Shown piece by piece: positions 42,996 through 49,955 of a stretch of DNA of 64,000 nucleotides. The notes beneath the pieces were generated by a model. That model searched no databases and was not told the DNA's origin. It saw only the letters and a program-made list of their open reading frames with translations. Every line of letters starts with the position of its first letter. The first letter of the stretch is position 1. The DNA is from Actinotalea solisilvae (GTDB lineage Bacteria > Actinomycetota > Actinomycetes > Actinomycetales > Cellulomonadaceae): the NCBI RefSeq assembly GCF_016464425.1, contig NZ_JADDKQ010000009.1:1-64000 (forward strand), in the 5' to 3' direction. The position numbers and the translations under genes were made by a program.

Positions 42996-43592
42996 GTGAG
43001 AACTTCCTCCGCACGACGCCCGCGACGCGCGCTCGCACTGACCGCCCTCGCCGCCCTGATGACCTTCGGTCTCGCGAGCCCTGCGGGCGCGGCGACCGAG
43101 GTGATCCGCACCGACATCCGCGGCCCGCTCATCCAGGCGCAGGCGGACGTGGTCGACGGGTGCATCGAGCAGCACCTGTTCGTCCAGGCGTTCGTCGACG
43201 ACCAGGGACGACCGTTCGTCGTCGTCCTGGACTCACGCGTGGACATCTGCGGCGGAGACAGCGGCAGCTTCGCCGAAGGCACCGCCACGCCCGAGGTCCT
43301 CGACGTTCGCCCGAACCTGTCGACCGGCCGGCTCGTGGCAAGCGTCCCGATGGTCTTCTCGGACGGCACGTCCGCCGGCACGGTGGCACTCGACCTGACC
43401 TTCACCGGAACCGGACCGATCTCGCGTCAGCACATCCGACAGACGGTGCGCGACCCGGGTGGGACCTCGTCGACGTCCACCGACCACAGCACGTCCCGAG
43501 CGGCGACGGTCGCAGGGACGCCGGACCTGGTCTTCGAGTTCGCCGCCGTCGCGATCGTGCGGCAGGGCGAGTTCGTCCGCACCCACACCTGA
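42996..43592 (+). CDS. Secreted protein of unknown function within the tRNA-Arg segment
   Basis: 198 residues from a GTG with GAGAGG 5 nt upstream. A Sec signal peptide is clear: Arg-rich n-region, hydrophobic ALTALAALMTFGLASPAGA, cleavage after AGA at about residue 32. The mature part is beta-rich, with two Cys (VDGCIEQH and VDICGGD) that may form a disulfide, and no membrane anchor. No family is recognised. It is the only gene between the intact tRNA and the decayed copy of its 3' half, so it is probably acquired cargo. Confidence 0.75.
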   Translation: MRTSSARRPRRALALTALAALMTFGLASPAGAATEVIRTDIRGPLIQAQADVVDGCIEQHLFVQAFVDDQGRPFVVVLDSRVDICGGDSGSFAEGTATPEVLDVRPNLSTGRLVASVPMVFSDGTSAGTVALDLTFTGTGPISRQHIRQTVRDPGGTSSTSTDHSTSRAATVAGTPDLVFEFAAVAIVRQGEFVRTHT

Positions 43593-43619
43593 CCAGCGGC
43601 TCGGCGAGCGGTGCGCCTC

Positions 43620-43665
43620 GCCTCCGCGAGCAGAGGGCCGCAGGTGAGGTCCCTCGCCGCGGGCG
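43620..43665 (+). repeat. Decayed direct copy of the 3' half of tRNA-Arg(CCG): candidate attachment-site remnant
   Basis: Aligned by hand with the tRNA from 42543 to 42586, 38 of 46 columns are identical with two single-base gaps. Exact blocks include GCCTCCG, GGCCGCAGGT and GCCGCGGGC. Same orientation as the tRNA, about 1.1 kb downstream. The T-loop part is the most changed, so it cannot be a working tRNA. This is what integration into a tRNA 3' end leaves at the distal boundary. Confidence 0.8.
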
Positions 43666-43689
43666 GGCCGGCTCAGCGACCGTCGAGCG

Positions 43690-43932
43690 TCACGTCGGTG
43701 CTCTCCTCCCCGCGTCGGTCCCCGCGGCGAGCTCCTCCCTGACCTCCCGGTAGGTCTCCACGTCGATGTCGCCGGCCGCGAGGCGCGCGTCGAGGACGGC
43801 ACGCGCGTCCGGCTCGGCCTGGGCCGGGAACAGACGACTCACCGCCCCCACGACGACGCCGACCACGACGACCCAGAACGCGATCATGGAGAGCCATCCT
43901 CCGGCCGCCATCTGACCGCACCACGGACCCAT
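43690..43932 (-). CDS. Small membrane protein with SHOCT domain
   Basis: 80 residues from ATG 43932 (GGGAGA upstream). One membrane helix (about 13-33, WLSMIAFWVVVVGVVVGAVS) is followed by the SHOCT pattern VLDARLAAGDIDVETYREVREEL. SHOCT domains are short C-terminal interaction or regulatory modules seen in envelope and electrolyte-stress proteins; the precise role is unknown. It is divergent from the NlpC/P60 gene and preceded by a CTTCAG-N5-CTTCAC repeat shared with the neighbouring metal/redox genes. Confidence 0.78.
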   Translation of the reverse strand: MGPWCGQMAAGGWLSMIAFWVVVVGVVVGAVSRLFPAQAEPDARAVLDARLAAGDIDVETYREVREELAAGTDAGRRAPT

Positions 43933-44015
43933 GGCCGTCTCCCGCTCTCTCCCGGGCGCCCCGTGGCGCCTGCGTCCACCGTCTCGGGGACGGGTCAAGA
44001 AGCACCGGGGATCCG

Positions 44016-44032
44016 GTGAAGAGTCGCTGAAG
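44016..44032 (-). promoter_or_regulatory. Direct-repeat site CTTCAG-N5-CTTCAC upstream of the SHOCT gene
   Basis: Two hexamers, 11 bp start to start, reading toward the SHOCT gene that starts 84 bases downstream. One of five similar sites in the 43.7-54.3 kb cluster; OmpR-type regulators typically bind tandem repeats with this spacing. Confidence 0.5.
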
Positions 44033-44091
44033 ACGCGAGGCGACCCGCCCGCCCCGTCGAACGCCCGCGCAGCGCCCGTCGTCACCGATTC

Positions 44092-44121
44092 GTGACAATC
44101 GGACGGACGCCTGCCTACCAT
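44092..44121 (+). promoter_or_regulatory. Promoter for the riboswitch and NlpC/P60 gene
   Basis: A -35-like GTGACA (44092-44097) and a -10-like TACCAT (44116-44121) are separated by 18 bp. The resulting leader of about 205 nt contains the c-di-AMP riboswitch. The overlapping GTCACC-N5-GTGACA could also bind a regulator. Confidence 0.45.
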
Positions 44122-44180
44122 GTGCGCGCTCGGGGTCGTCCCGGGCGTCCCGAGGCGGACCGCCGAGTCCTGCCACCGCC

Positions 44181-44325
44181 GAGGGGACAGCTCGAACCGC
44201 CGGCAGGAGCGGGGGAACCACATCGCGGCCGCGACCTCGTCGTCGGCCTTGGGGTGAAGCCGGACACCGTCCGGCCGGGCGCACTCCCGCCCGAACCCGA
44301 CAGCTCACCTCGTAGGCGACCGGAG
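44181..44325 (+). ncRNA. Cyclic di-AMP riboswitch (ydaO/yuaA type)
   Basis: The conserved pieces of this riboswitch appear in order: GACAGCTCGAACCGCCGGCA, GGAGCGGGGGAACC, GGGGTGAAGCC, then CCGAACCCGACAGCTCACCT followed by CGTAGGC. The ribosome site GGAGAGG and start codon of the NlpC/P60 gene come directly after. In actinobacteria this element commonly precedes cell-wall hydrolase genes and lowers expression when c-di-AMP is high. Confidence 0.88.
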
Positions 44326-44333
44326 AGGTTCCC

Positions 44334-45107
44334 ATGCCCGCACCCTGTGCCCGGGCGCGCCACCGCGCCCCAGGCGGACCGCACACGATCCTGCACGACG
44401 TCGCCGCAGGTACCGCGCAGGTCGTCGAGGGCACCGGGCGCCGCGCCGTCGTCGTCGTCGGTGCGTCCGGTCTGGTCGCGTCGATGCTGGCGGGACCGGC
44501 TGCGGCCGCCCCGGCCGACCACCCGAACCTGCCGACCGTCGACACCGCGTCGCTCACGGTCCCGGCCCAGCAGGCCCTCGCGGTCTCGGCGCCCGTGTCG
44601 GTGCCCGTGGACGCCGCCTGGACGTTCGACGTCCCGGCGATCACCGTGGTCGCCGACCCGCCGCCGCCGCCGCCGGAGCCCGAGCCGGAGCCGGAGCCGG
44701 CCGCGTCGCGGGGGGCGGAGCGCGCGACGCCCGCGCCGGAGACGTCGATCGGTGCGCCCGCGCCGGCGAGCGCGAACGGGAGCGCGATCGTCGAGATCGC
44801 CTCGCGCTACGTCGGCGTGCCCTATGTGTGGGGCGGGACGACCCCCGACGGCTTCGACTGCTCGGGCTTCACGTCCTACGTCTACGCCCAGGTCGGCATC
44901 ACCCTCCCCCGCACGTCCGCGGACCAGCGCTACGCCGGCACCGTCGTGCCGTTCGACCAGGCGCAGCCCGGTGACCTGATCTGGTCCCCTGGCCACATCT
45001 CGATCTACGCCGGGGGCAACCTCCAGGTGGACGCCCCGGTCCCGGGCAAGACGATCCAGATCCGCGAGATCTGGCAGTCGGACCCGGTGTTCATCCGCGT
45101 GGGCTGA
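44334..45107 (+). CDS. Secreted NlpC/P60 peptidoglycan endopeptidase
   Basis: 257 residues. A signal sequence with an unusually long n-region (hydrophobic part about 38-58, cleavage near AAAAP) is followed by a linker rich in Pro and Glu (PPPPPPEPEPEPEPA) and a C-terminal NlpC/P60 domain from about residue 145. The catalytic Cys lies in TTPDGFDCSGFTSYVY, the His in SPGHISIYAG, and the third polar residue in LQVDAPVPG. It cuts peptide stems in the cell wall. Expression is likely set by the c-di-AMP riboswitch in its leader, linking wall hydrolysis to turgor or wall stress. Confidence 0.92.
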   Translation: MPAPCARARHRAPGGPHTILHDVAAGTAQVVEGTGRRAVVVVGASGLVASMLAGPAAAAPADHPNLPTVDTASLTVPAQQALAVSAPVSVPVDAAWTFDVPAITVVADPPPPPPEPEPEPEPAASRGAERATPAPETSIGAPAPASANGSAIVEIASRYVGVPYVWGGTTPDGFDCSGFTSYVYAQVGITLPRTSADQRYAGTVVPFDQAQPGDLIWSPGHISIYAGGNLQVDAPVPGKTIQIREIWQSDPVFIRVG

Positions 45108-45142
45108 CGCGCCCGCACCGTCGCAGCCCGGGGCGGACCAGC

Positions 45143-45159
45143 CTTCGTGGGATCTTCAT
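45143..45159 (+). promoter_or_regulatory. Direct-repeat site CTTCGT-N5-CTTCAT upstream of the DUF305 gene
   Basis: Hexamers 11 bp apart on the coding strand, 108 bases before the DUF305 start. Same arrangement and direction as at the ATPase, SHOCT, thioredoxin-like and 54338 genes. Confidence 0.55.
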
Positions 45160-45266
45160 CGACGCGCGAGCGGACGTGCCCCGTCGTGGCGCAGGCTTGA
45201 AGCACGCCCCTCCCCGGGCGACGTCGTGCCGTCGTCCAGGGGCGACCGACGCGAGGAGACCCACCG

Positions 45267-45890
45267 ATGACCCGAACCCGCCGATCCCTTGCCGCCGTCA
45301 GCGGGGCGCTGCTCCTCGCGGCCTCGCTCACCGCGTGCGCCGGCACCGCGGACGAGACGGGTCCGGCGGCGGAGACGTCGGCGTCCCCGTCCGCGGACGA
45401 GACCGCCGCGGCGGACGCGCACAACGACGCGGACACCCAGTTCGCCCAGATGATGGTCGTGCACCACGAGGGCGCCATCGAGATGGCCGAGCTCGCGGTG
45501 GAGCGCGGGGGCAGCGAGGAGGTCCGGGCCCTCGGTGAACGCATCGCCGCCGCCCAGGGCCCCGAGATCGACACGATGACGTCCTGGCTCGAGGCGTGGG
45601 GCGAGGAGGCCCCCGCGGGGATGGACATGGGCGGCATGGACCACGGCGACATGCAGATGGACGGCATGGACCAGGAGATGGTCATGGGCCAGCTCTCCGA
45701 CCTCACGGGCGCCGAGTTCGACCGGCGCTTCCTCGAGCTCATGATCGAGCACCACCGCGGCGCCATCTCGATGTCCGAGCAGCACCGTGAGGAGGGTCGG
45801 AACCCGGAGGCGATCCAGCTCTCCGGCGACATCATCGACGCCCAGACCACCGAGATCGCCGAGATGACCGACCTCCTCGCGACGCTGTAG
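45267..45890 (+). CDS. DUF305 lipoprotein, probably copper-associated
   Basis: 207 residues. The lipobox LTAC (about residue 24) is followed by an acidic linker and two DUF305 halves: FAQMMVVHHEGAIEMAELA and FLELMIEHHRGAISMSEQH. Between them is a Met/His/Asp cluster (GMDMGGMDHGDMQMDGMDQ, about residues 115-133) suited to binding Cu(I). DUF305 proteins are ferritin-like four-helix proteins often found with copper resistance genes. It is preceded by the CTTCGT-N5-CTTCAT site and lies beside a CcdA/TlpA trio. Confidence 0.9.
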   Translation: MTRTRRSLAAVSGALLLAASLTACAGTADETGPAAETSASPSADETAAADAHNDADTQFAQMMVVHHEGAIEMAELAVERGGSEEVRALGERIAAAQGPEIDTMTSWLEAWGEEAPAGMDMGGMDHGDMQMDGMDQEMVMGQLSDLTGAEFDRRFLELMIEHHRGAISMSEQHREEGRNPEAIQLSGDIIDAQTTEIAEMTDLLATL

Positions 45891-45968
45891 CCGGCCTCCG
45901 ACTCGGAGGTCCTCTCCCCCGTCGCAGCCAGTGACATGGCGCGAGCCGTGAGGTGGGAGCGGTCGTCG

Positions 45969-46595
45969 TCACAGCCGGCTCTGCACCTCGTCGAGGAGGT
46001 CCTGGGGCGCGAGCCACATCGACGGGTAGCTGCCGTACCACTGCTGCACGCCCTCGGCGTCGACGAGGACGAACCCGTGACCCGGGAGGCCCGGGTGCAT
46101 GCCGGTGCCGAGCGTCCCGTACTGCTCGGAGACGGTGCCGTCGTCGAGCAGGAAGTCCGACGCGACGCCGAGCCGGGTGCGCTCGGCATTGATCTGCTCG
46201 GCGGTGTTCATCACGATCGGCAGGACGGTGATCCCCGCCTCGGCGAAGGCCGGGTCCTTCTCGATCTCGGCCATCTGCATGAGGCACGAGTCGCAGCCGG
46301 CGCCCTCGTTGAAGTACAGGACGACGGGCGAGCCCTGCAGCTCGGAGAGCGTCACCGTCCGGCCGTCCGACGTCGGCAGCGTGAAGTCGGGGGCGACGCG
46401 GGCGTCCGACGACTCGACCGGCCTGGACGCGAGGAGCGCCGCCACGACGAGGGTCACGACGACGACGAGCGCCGCACCCCACGCCGCCAGGCTGATGCGG
46501 TGCCGTCGCCTGGCCGTGGCGAGCCGTCCCCCGCGGAGCTCGTCGAGCATCTCCTGACGCTCGGCCTGACGACGGACTGCGGTTCCGGAGGTCAT
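45969..46595 (-). CDS. Membrane-anchored thiol-disulfide oxidoreductase (redoxin/TlpA-like)
   Basis: 208 residues. After a charged 35-residue cytoplasmic lead comes one membrane helix (about 38-58), then a thioredoxin-fold domain outside the membrane: VAPDFTLPTSDGRTVTLSEL, the active site GAGCDSCLMQM (CxxC), and the cis-Pro region HPGLPGHGFVLVD. It belongs to the AhpC/TSA-redoxin group. The start overlaps the CcdA-like gene by four bases, so it is likely the periplasmic partner that receives electrons from it. Confidence 0.88.
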   Translation of the reverse strand: MTSGTAVRRQAERQEMLDELRGGRLATARRRHRISLAAWGAALVVVVTLVVAALLASRPVESSDARVAPDFTLPTSDGRTVTLSELQGSPVVLYFNEGAGCDSCLMQMAEIEKDPAFAEAGITVLPIVMNTAEQINAERTRLGVASDFLLDDGTVSEQYGTLGTGMHPGLPGHGFVLVDAEGVQQWYGSYPSMWLAPQDLLDEVQSRL

Positions 46596-47527
46596 CGGAC
46601 CACGTCTCCTTCGGTGGTGGTGCTGTGGCAGCTGGGGGCGTCGGCCGGCGCGGTGGAGGGGTGCGGTCCGCGGCGGCCGGCAAGCGTCGCCCACACGAAC
46701 ACGGCGGCGAGAGCGAGCAGTGCCGTCCCGAGGACCGGCTCGGGCACCGGGCTCACCCAGGCCTGCACGGCGAGGAGGACGTCGGTGAGGGTGCTCGCGG
46801 CGACGTCCTGAGCGGCCGTCCCGCCCGTCATGTCCGTGTCGCCGGCGAGCGCGATGACGAAGACACCCATCACCACGAAGCCGAGGGCGACGGCGATGTT
46901 CAGGCTGTTCGTCGCGATCGCCCGGCCCGCGACGTGCACGCGCACGGGACGGGCGCGCAGGAGCTGCCGCTCGCCGAGCCGTGCCCGGTCCCAGACCAGC
47001 GCCATGACGAACAGCGGGAAGACCATGCCGAAGACGTACGCCAGGCCCAGGGCCAGGCCTCCGACGGCCGACCCGGACAGGACCGAGAGCGTCATGACGC
47101 CGGCGAGCACGGGGGCGCAGCAGCTCGACGCCACACCGGAGAAGACGCCGAGGGCGAAGAAGCTCGCGGTGTCGCCCCGCGAGGTGTCCGGCGCGCGGAG
47201 GACGGTCGGCAGCGACCACATGGTGCCCGAGAACGAGAGCGCGGCCAGGGCGAACATGAGCACGCCGCCCGCGATGTAGAGGGGCACGTGGTAGCGCGCG
47301 ATCGCGCCCGCCAGCAGGCTCGTGCCGAGCGTGATCGGGACGAGCACGACCGCGAGACCGGCGGCGAAGACGAAGGTCAGCGGCAGGAGCCGCCACCGGC
47401 GGTTCTTCACGGCTCCCGCGAGGTAGCTGGGCGCGAGGAACACGATGCAGCAGGGCGCGAAGAGCGCGACGCCCCCGGCGAAGAAGGCCGCGAGGATGCT
47501 CCCCGTGGTGAGCAGCTCGGCGCCCAT
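46592..47527 (-). CDS. CcdA/DsbD-like transmembrane electron carrier
   Basis: 311 residues, about seven membrane helices. The redox Cys pairs typical of the family are in FAPCCIVFLAP (helix 1) and SSCCAPVLAGV (helix 4). The C-terminal tail is His/Pro-rich. CcdA passes electrons from cytoplasmic thioredoxin across the membrane to extracytoplasmic redoxins. Its start overlaps the thioredoxin-like gene (TGATG) and its end overlaps the redoxin gene (ATGA), giving a tight three-gene unit. Confidence 0.88.
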   Translation of the reverse strand: MGAELLTTGSILAAFFAGGVALFAPCCIVFLAPSYLAGAVKNRRWRLLPLTFVFAAGLAVVLVPITLGTSLLAGAIARYHVPLYIAGGVLMFALAALSFSGTMWSLPTVLRAPDTSRGDTASFFALGVFSGVASSCCAPVLAGVMTLSVLSGSAVGGLALGLAYVFGMVFPLFVMALVWDRARLGERQLLRARPVRVHVAGRAIATNSLNIAVALGFVVMGVFVIALAGDTDMTGGTAAQDVAASTLTDVLLAVQAWVSPVPEPVLGTALLALAAVFVWATLAGRRGPHPSTAPADAPSCHSTTTEGDVVR

Positions 47528-47835
47528 CAGGCGCTCACGACGCGGGGGGCGGGGCGTGCAGCGGCACGAGCGGCGAGGAGCTTCGCGAGCTTCCTGCGCG
47601 GGAGGCGCCCCGAGCTGAAGTACTCCCCCTCGACGAGCACCAGGGGGTTCATGGCGGGCCGGTGCCGCCGCACCAGCTGCGCCCCGTCGGCGGACTCGAG
47701 CTCCACGACGCGCACGGCCAGGGGCCACGTCTCGCCGAGCTCGGCCAACGTGCGGGTCGCGTCGTCGCAGAAGTGGCACGCCGGTGCGTGCACGACGGTC
47801 ACGTGGACGGCGGGGACGTCGGGCGTCGGTGTCAT
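47527..47835 (-). CDS. Small thioredoxin/glutaredoxin-like protein
   Basis: 102 residues with one thioredoxin-like domain: VTVVHAPACHFCDDATRTL (CxxC with His-Phe inside) and the cis-Pro region in RPAMNPLVLVEG. No signal peptide, so cytoplasmic. It would reduce the CcdA-like protein encoded immediately downstream. First gene of the trio; its upstream region carries a CTTCAC-N5-GTTGAT element and it is divergent from the two-component genes. Confidence 0.82.
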   Translation of the reverse strand: MTPTPDVPAVHVTVVHAPACHFCDDATRTLAELGETWPLAVRVVELESADGAQLVRRHRPAMNPLVLVEGEYFSSGRLPRRKLAKLLAARAAARPAPRVVSA

Positions 47836-47908
47836 CGGGCTCTCCGGGAGGCAGGGGGTCGTTCCCGACCACGGTCCCGGGTACGTGCTGCGCTCCCGTC
47901 GTCGTTCG

Positions 47909-47925
47909 ATCAACGTTCCGTGAAG
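47909..47925 (-). promoter_or_regulatory. Direct-repeat-like site CTTCAC-N5-GTTGAT upstream of the thioredoxin-like operon
   Basis: The first hexamer fits the cluster motif well and the second matches four of six positions, with the same 11-bp spacing. It sits in the 142-bp gap shared with the response-regulator gene, so it could serve both directions. Weakest of the five sites. Confidence 0.35.
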
Positions 47926-47977
47926 CCCGCGGCGAGCGGGCACCGCGGGCGCCGTCGGCGGCGGAGGCGCCCGCACA

Positions 47978-48694
47978 ATGGGGACCATGGCTCCCTCGAC
48001 GACACGCCGCGCCCTGGTCATCGACGACGAGCGGGCGCTGGCCTCGCTCGTCGGGGGGTACCTCGAGCGCGAGGGCTTCGAGGTCCACCTCGCCCACGAC
48101 GGTCACGACGGTCTCGAGCGGGCGCGGTCCGTCGACCCCGACCTCGTCGTGCTCGACCTGGGCCTTCCCGGGCTCGACGGCATCGAGGTGTGCCGCCTGC
48201 TCCGGACGTTCTCGGACTGCTACGTCGTGATGCTCACGGCACGGTCGGAGGAGATCGACACGCTCATCGGCCTGTCGGTCGGGGCGGACGACTACATGAC
48301 CAAGCCCTTCAGCCCGCGTGAGCTGGTCGCCCGTGTCTCGACCCTCTTCCGACGCCCGCGCCGGGCCGCGAGCCCGGCGCCGGGCGCCGAGCCGCTGCGC
48401 GTGGGCCCGCTCACGCTCGACCTCGAGTCCCGCGAGGTGAGGGTCGACGACTCCGTGGTCGCGCTGACGAGGACGGAGTTCGACGTCCTCAGCACGCTGG
48501 CCCGCTTCCCCCGACGGGTGTTCAGCCGCCGGGCGCTCATCGACGAGGTCTGGGGGCAGAACTGGGTCGGTGACGAGCACCTCGTCGACGTGCACGTGCT
48601 GCACGTGCGGCAGAAGCTCGGTGACACCGCAGCAGCGCAGCGCTTCGTGCGGACGGTCCGTGGCGTCGGGTACCGGCTGGGGTCCGGGGAGTGA
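47978..48694 (+). CDS. OmpR/PhoB-type response regulator
   Basis: 238 residues counted from ATG 47978; an ATG nine bases later is equally possible. The receiver domain has the acidic VIDDERA, phospho-acceptor Asp60 in LVVLDLGLPG, the Thr in VMLTARSEE and the Lys in YMTKPF. A C-terminal winged helix follows (LTLDLESREVRVDD, LTRTEFDVLSTLA, VDVHVLHVRQKLGD, VRTVRGVGYRL). It overlaps the kinase gene by GTGA. Surrounding genes suggest it controls the metal/redox cluster. Confidence 0.93.
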   Translation: MGTMAPSTTRRALVIDDERALASLVGGYLEREGFEVHLAHDGHDGLERARSVDPDLVVLDLGLPGLDGIEVCRLLRTFSDCYVVMLTARSEEIDTLIGLSVGADDYMTKPFSPRELVARVSTLFRRPRRAASPAPGAEPLRVGPLTLDLESREVRVDDSVVALTRTEFDVLSTLARFPRRVFSRRALIDEVWGQNWVGDEHLVDVHVLHVRQKLGDTAAAQRFVRTVRGVGYRLGSGE

Positions 48695-49857
48695 GCACGC
48701 ACGGGTGGTCGAACCCCACCCACGGCCTCGCCGCCCGCCTGCTCGGCGCCCTCGCCCTGGTGGTCCTGGCGGGTGGGCTCACCGCCTGGCTCGTCGCCGG
48801 GGCGGTCGGGCCGGCGGTCTTCCACGACCACATGATCGAGGCGGGCCTCCACGAGGAGACACCCGCCGTGCTCCATGCCGAGGAGGCGTTCCGGTCGTCG
48901 AGCGCCCTGGCCCTGACGATCGCCCTGAGCGCGTCGGTGCTGGCGTCCCTGGCGGTGAGCCTCGTCCTCACGCGGCGCATCTCCCTGTCGCTGCGGACGC
49001 TCGCGACGGCCGCCACCCGGGTCGCTGCCGGGCACTTCGACTCCCGCGTCGCCACCCCACGACTGGGCGACGAGTTCGAGCAGCTGGCGCAGGCGTTCAA
49101 CGACATGGCCGACCGGCTGCGTGAGAGCGACGCGCTGCGGCGACGACTGCTCTCGGACGTCGCCCACGAGGTGCGCACGCCCGTCGCCGTCCTCAACGCC
49201 TACCTCGAGGCGGTCGAGGACGGCGTGGAGAGCCTGAGCCCCGAGACCCTCGCCGTCCTGCGCGACCAGGGGTCACGCCTGACCCGCCTGGCGACGGACC
49301 TGGCGTCCGTCACCCGGGCCGAGGGCGGTGACCTGGTCCTCGTGCTCCAGCCCGCGTCGGCGGCGGAGATCGTCGAGAGGGCGCGCGCGGCGGCCCAGGA
49401 GCAGTGCGCCGCACGAGGCGTGACGCTCGACGTCGAGGTCGAGCCCGACCTTCCCCCGGTCACGGTGGACCTGGACCGCATCGGCCAGGTCCTGGCCAAC
49501 CTGCTGGAGAACGCGCTCCGGCACACGCCGCCCCACGGCGAGGTCGTGATCAGCGCCACCCGGGCCGAGGAGCACACGGTGCGTCTCGCCGTGACCGACA
49601 CGGGCGAGGGCATCGAGGCCGCGCACCTCGAGCACGTCTTCGAGCGGTTCTACCGCGTCGACACGGCACGCGACCGGTATCACGGCGGGTCGGGCATCGG
49701 CCTGGCGATCGTGCGCGCGATCGTCACGGCCCACGGTGGGCACGTCCGCGCCTCGAGCCGAGGGCCCGGGACCGGCGCCCGCTTCGAGGTCGACCTCCCC
49801 GCGCTCGAGCCGCGGACCGCGGAGCGTCCCCGCCGCCAGGAGCCGCGCACTTCATGA
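48691..49857 (+). CDS. Membrane sensor histidine kinase
   Basis: 388 residues. Two membrane helices (about 14-38 and 72-93) enclose a short external loop of about 33 residues holding His45, His47, Met48, Glu50, His54, Glu55, Glu56, His62, Glu64 and Glu65, which looks like a metal site. HAMP follows (about 94-146), then the HisKA box with His159 in LLSDVAHEVRTPVAVL, and an HATPase with ENALRHTPPHGEV, VTDTGEGIEAAHLEHVFERFYR and GGSGIGLAIVRAIV. GTG 48691 overlaps the regulator stop. Partner of the response regulator upstream. Confidence 0.93.
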   Translation: MSTHGWSNPTHGLAARLLGALALVVLAGGLTAWLVAGAVGPAVFHDHMIEAGLHEETPAVLHAEEAFRSSSALALTIALSASVLASLAVSLVLTRRISLSLRTLATAATRVAAGHFDSRVATPRLGDEFEQLAQAFNDMADRLRESDALRRRLLSDVAHEVRTPVAVLNAYLEAVEDGVESLSPETLAVLRDQGSRLTRLATDLASVTRAEGGDLVLVLQPASAAEIVERARAAAQEQCAARGVTLDVEVEPDLPPVTVDLDRIGQVLANLLENALRHTPPHGEVVISATRAEEHTVRLAVTDTGEGIEAAHLEHVFERFYRVDTARDRYHGGSGIGLAIVRAIVTAHGGHVRASSRGPGTGARFEVDLPALEPRTAERPRRQEPRTS

Positions 49858-49866
49858 GATCTTCAT
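49850..49866 (+). promoter_or_regulatory. Direct-repeat site CTTCAT-N5-CTTCAT upstream of the P-type ATPase
   Basis: Two identical hexamers 11 bp apart, overlapping the stop codon of the kinase gene and about 90 bases before the ATPase start. Best copy of the five and the basis for the motif. Confidence 0.6.
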
Positions 49867-49910
49867 CGGGCGTGCGGTGATCCGGGAAGCCTCGGGGGCG
49901 TGAGGTGGTT

Positions 49911-49931
49911 GCATACCCCACAGGGGTATGC
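49911..49931. promoter_or_regulatory. CsoR-type copper operator upstream of the P-type ATPase
   Basis: GCATACCCC and GGGGTATGC form a perfect inverted repeat with 9-bp arms around ACA, 25 bp before the ATPase start codon. The ATACCCC...GGGGTAT form is the known box of the copper-sensing repressor CsoR. The csoR gene is not in this window. Confidence 0.75.
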
Positions 49932-49955
49932 AGGACTCACAGGAGGTGCACGGCC

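Noticed and set aside
43600-43670. Second functional tRNA gene after the secreted-protein gene
   Set aside because: Only the 3' half is present, the T loop is changed and no acceptor or D stem can form.
44080-44098. GTCAC-N6-GTGAC as a CRP-type site before the NlpC/P60 gene
   Set aside because: CRP sites have GTGA-N6-TCAC; the arms here are the other way round. It was left as part of a possible promoter.
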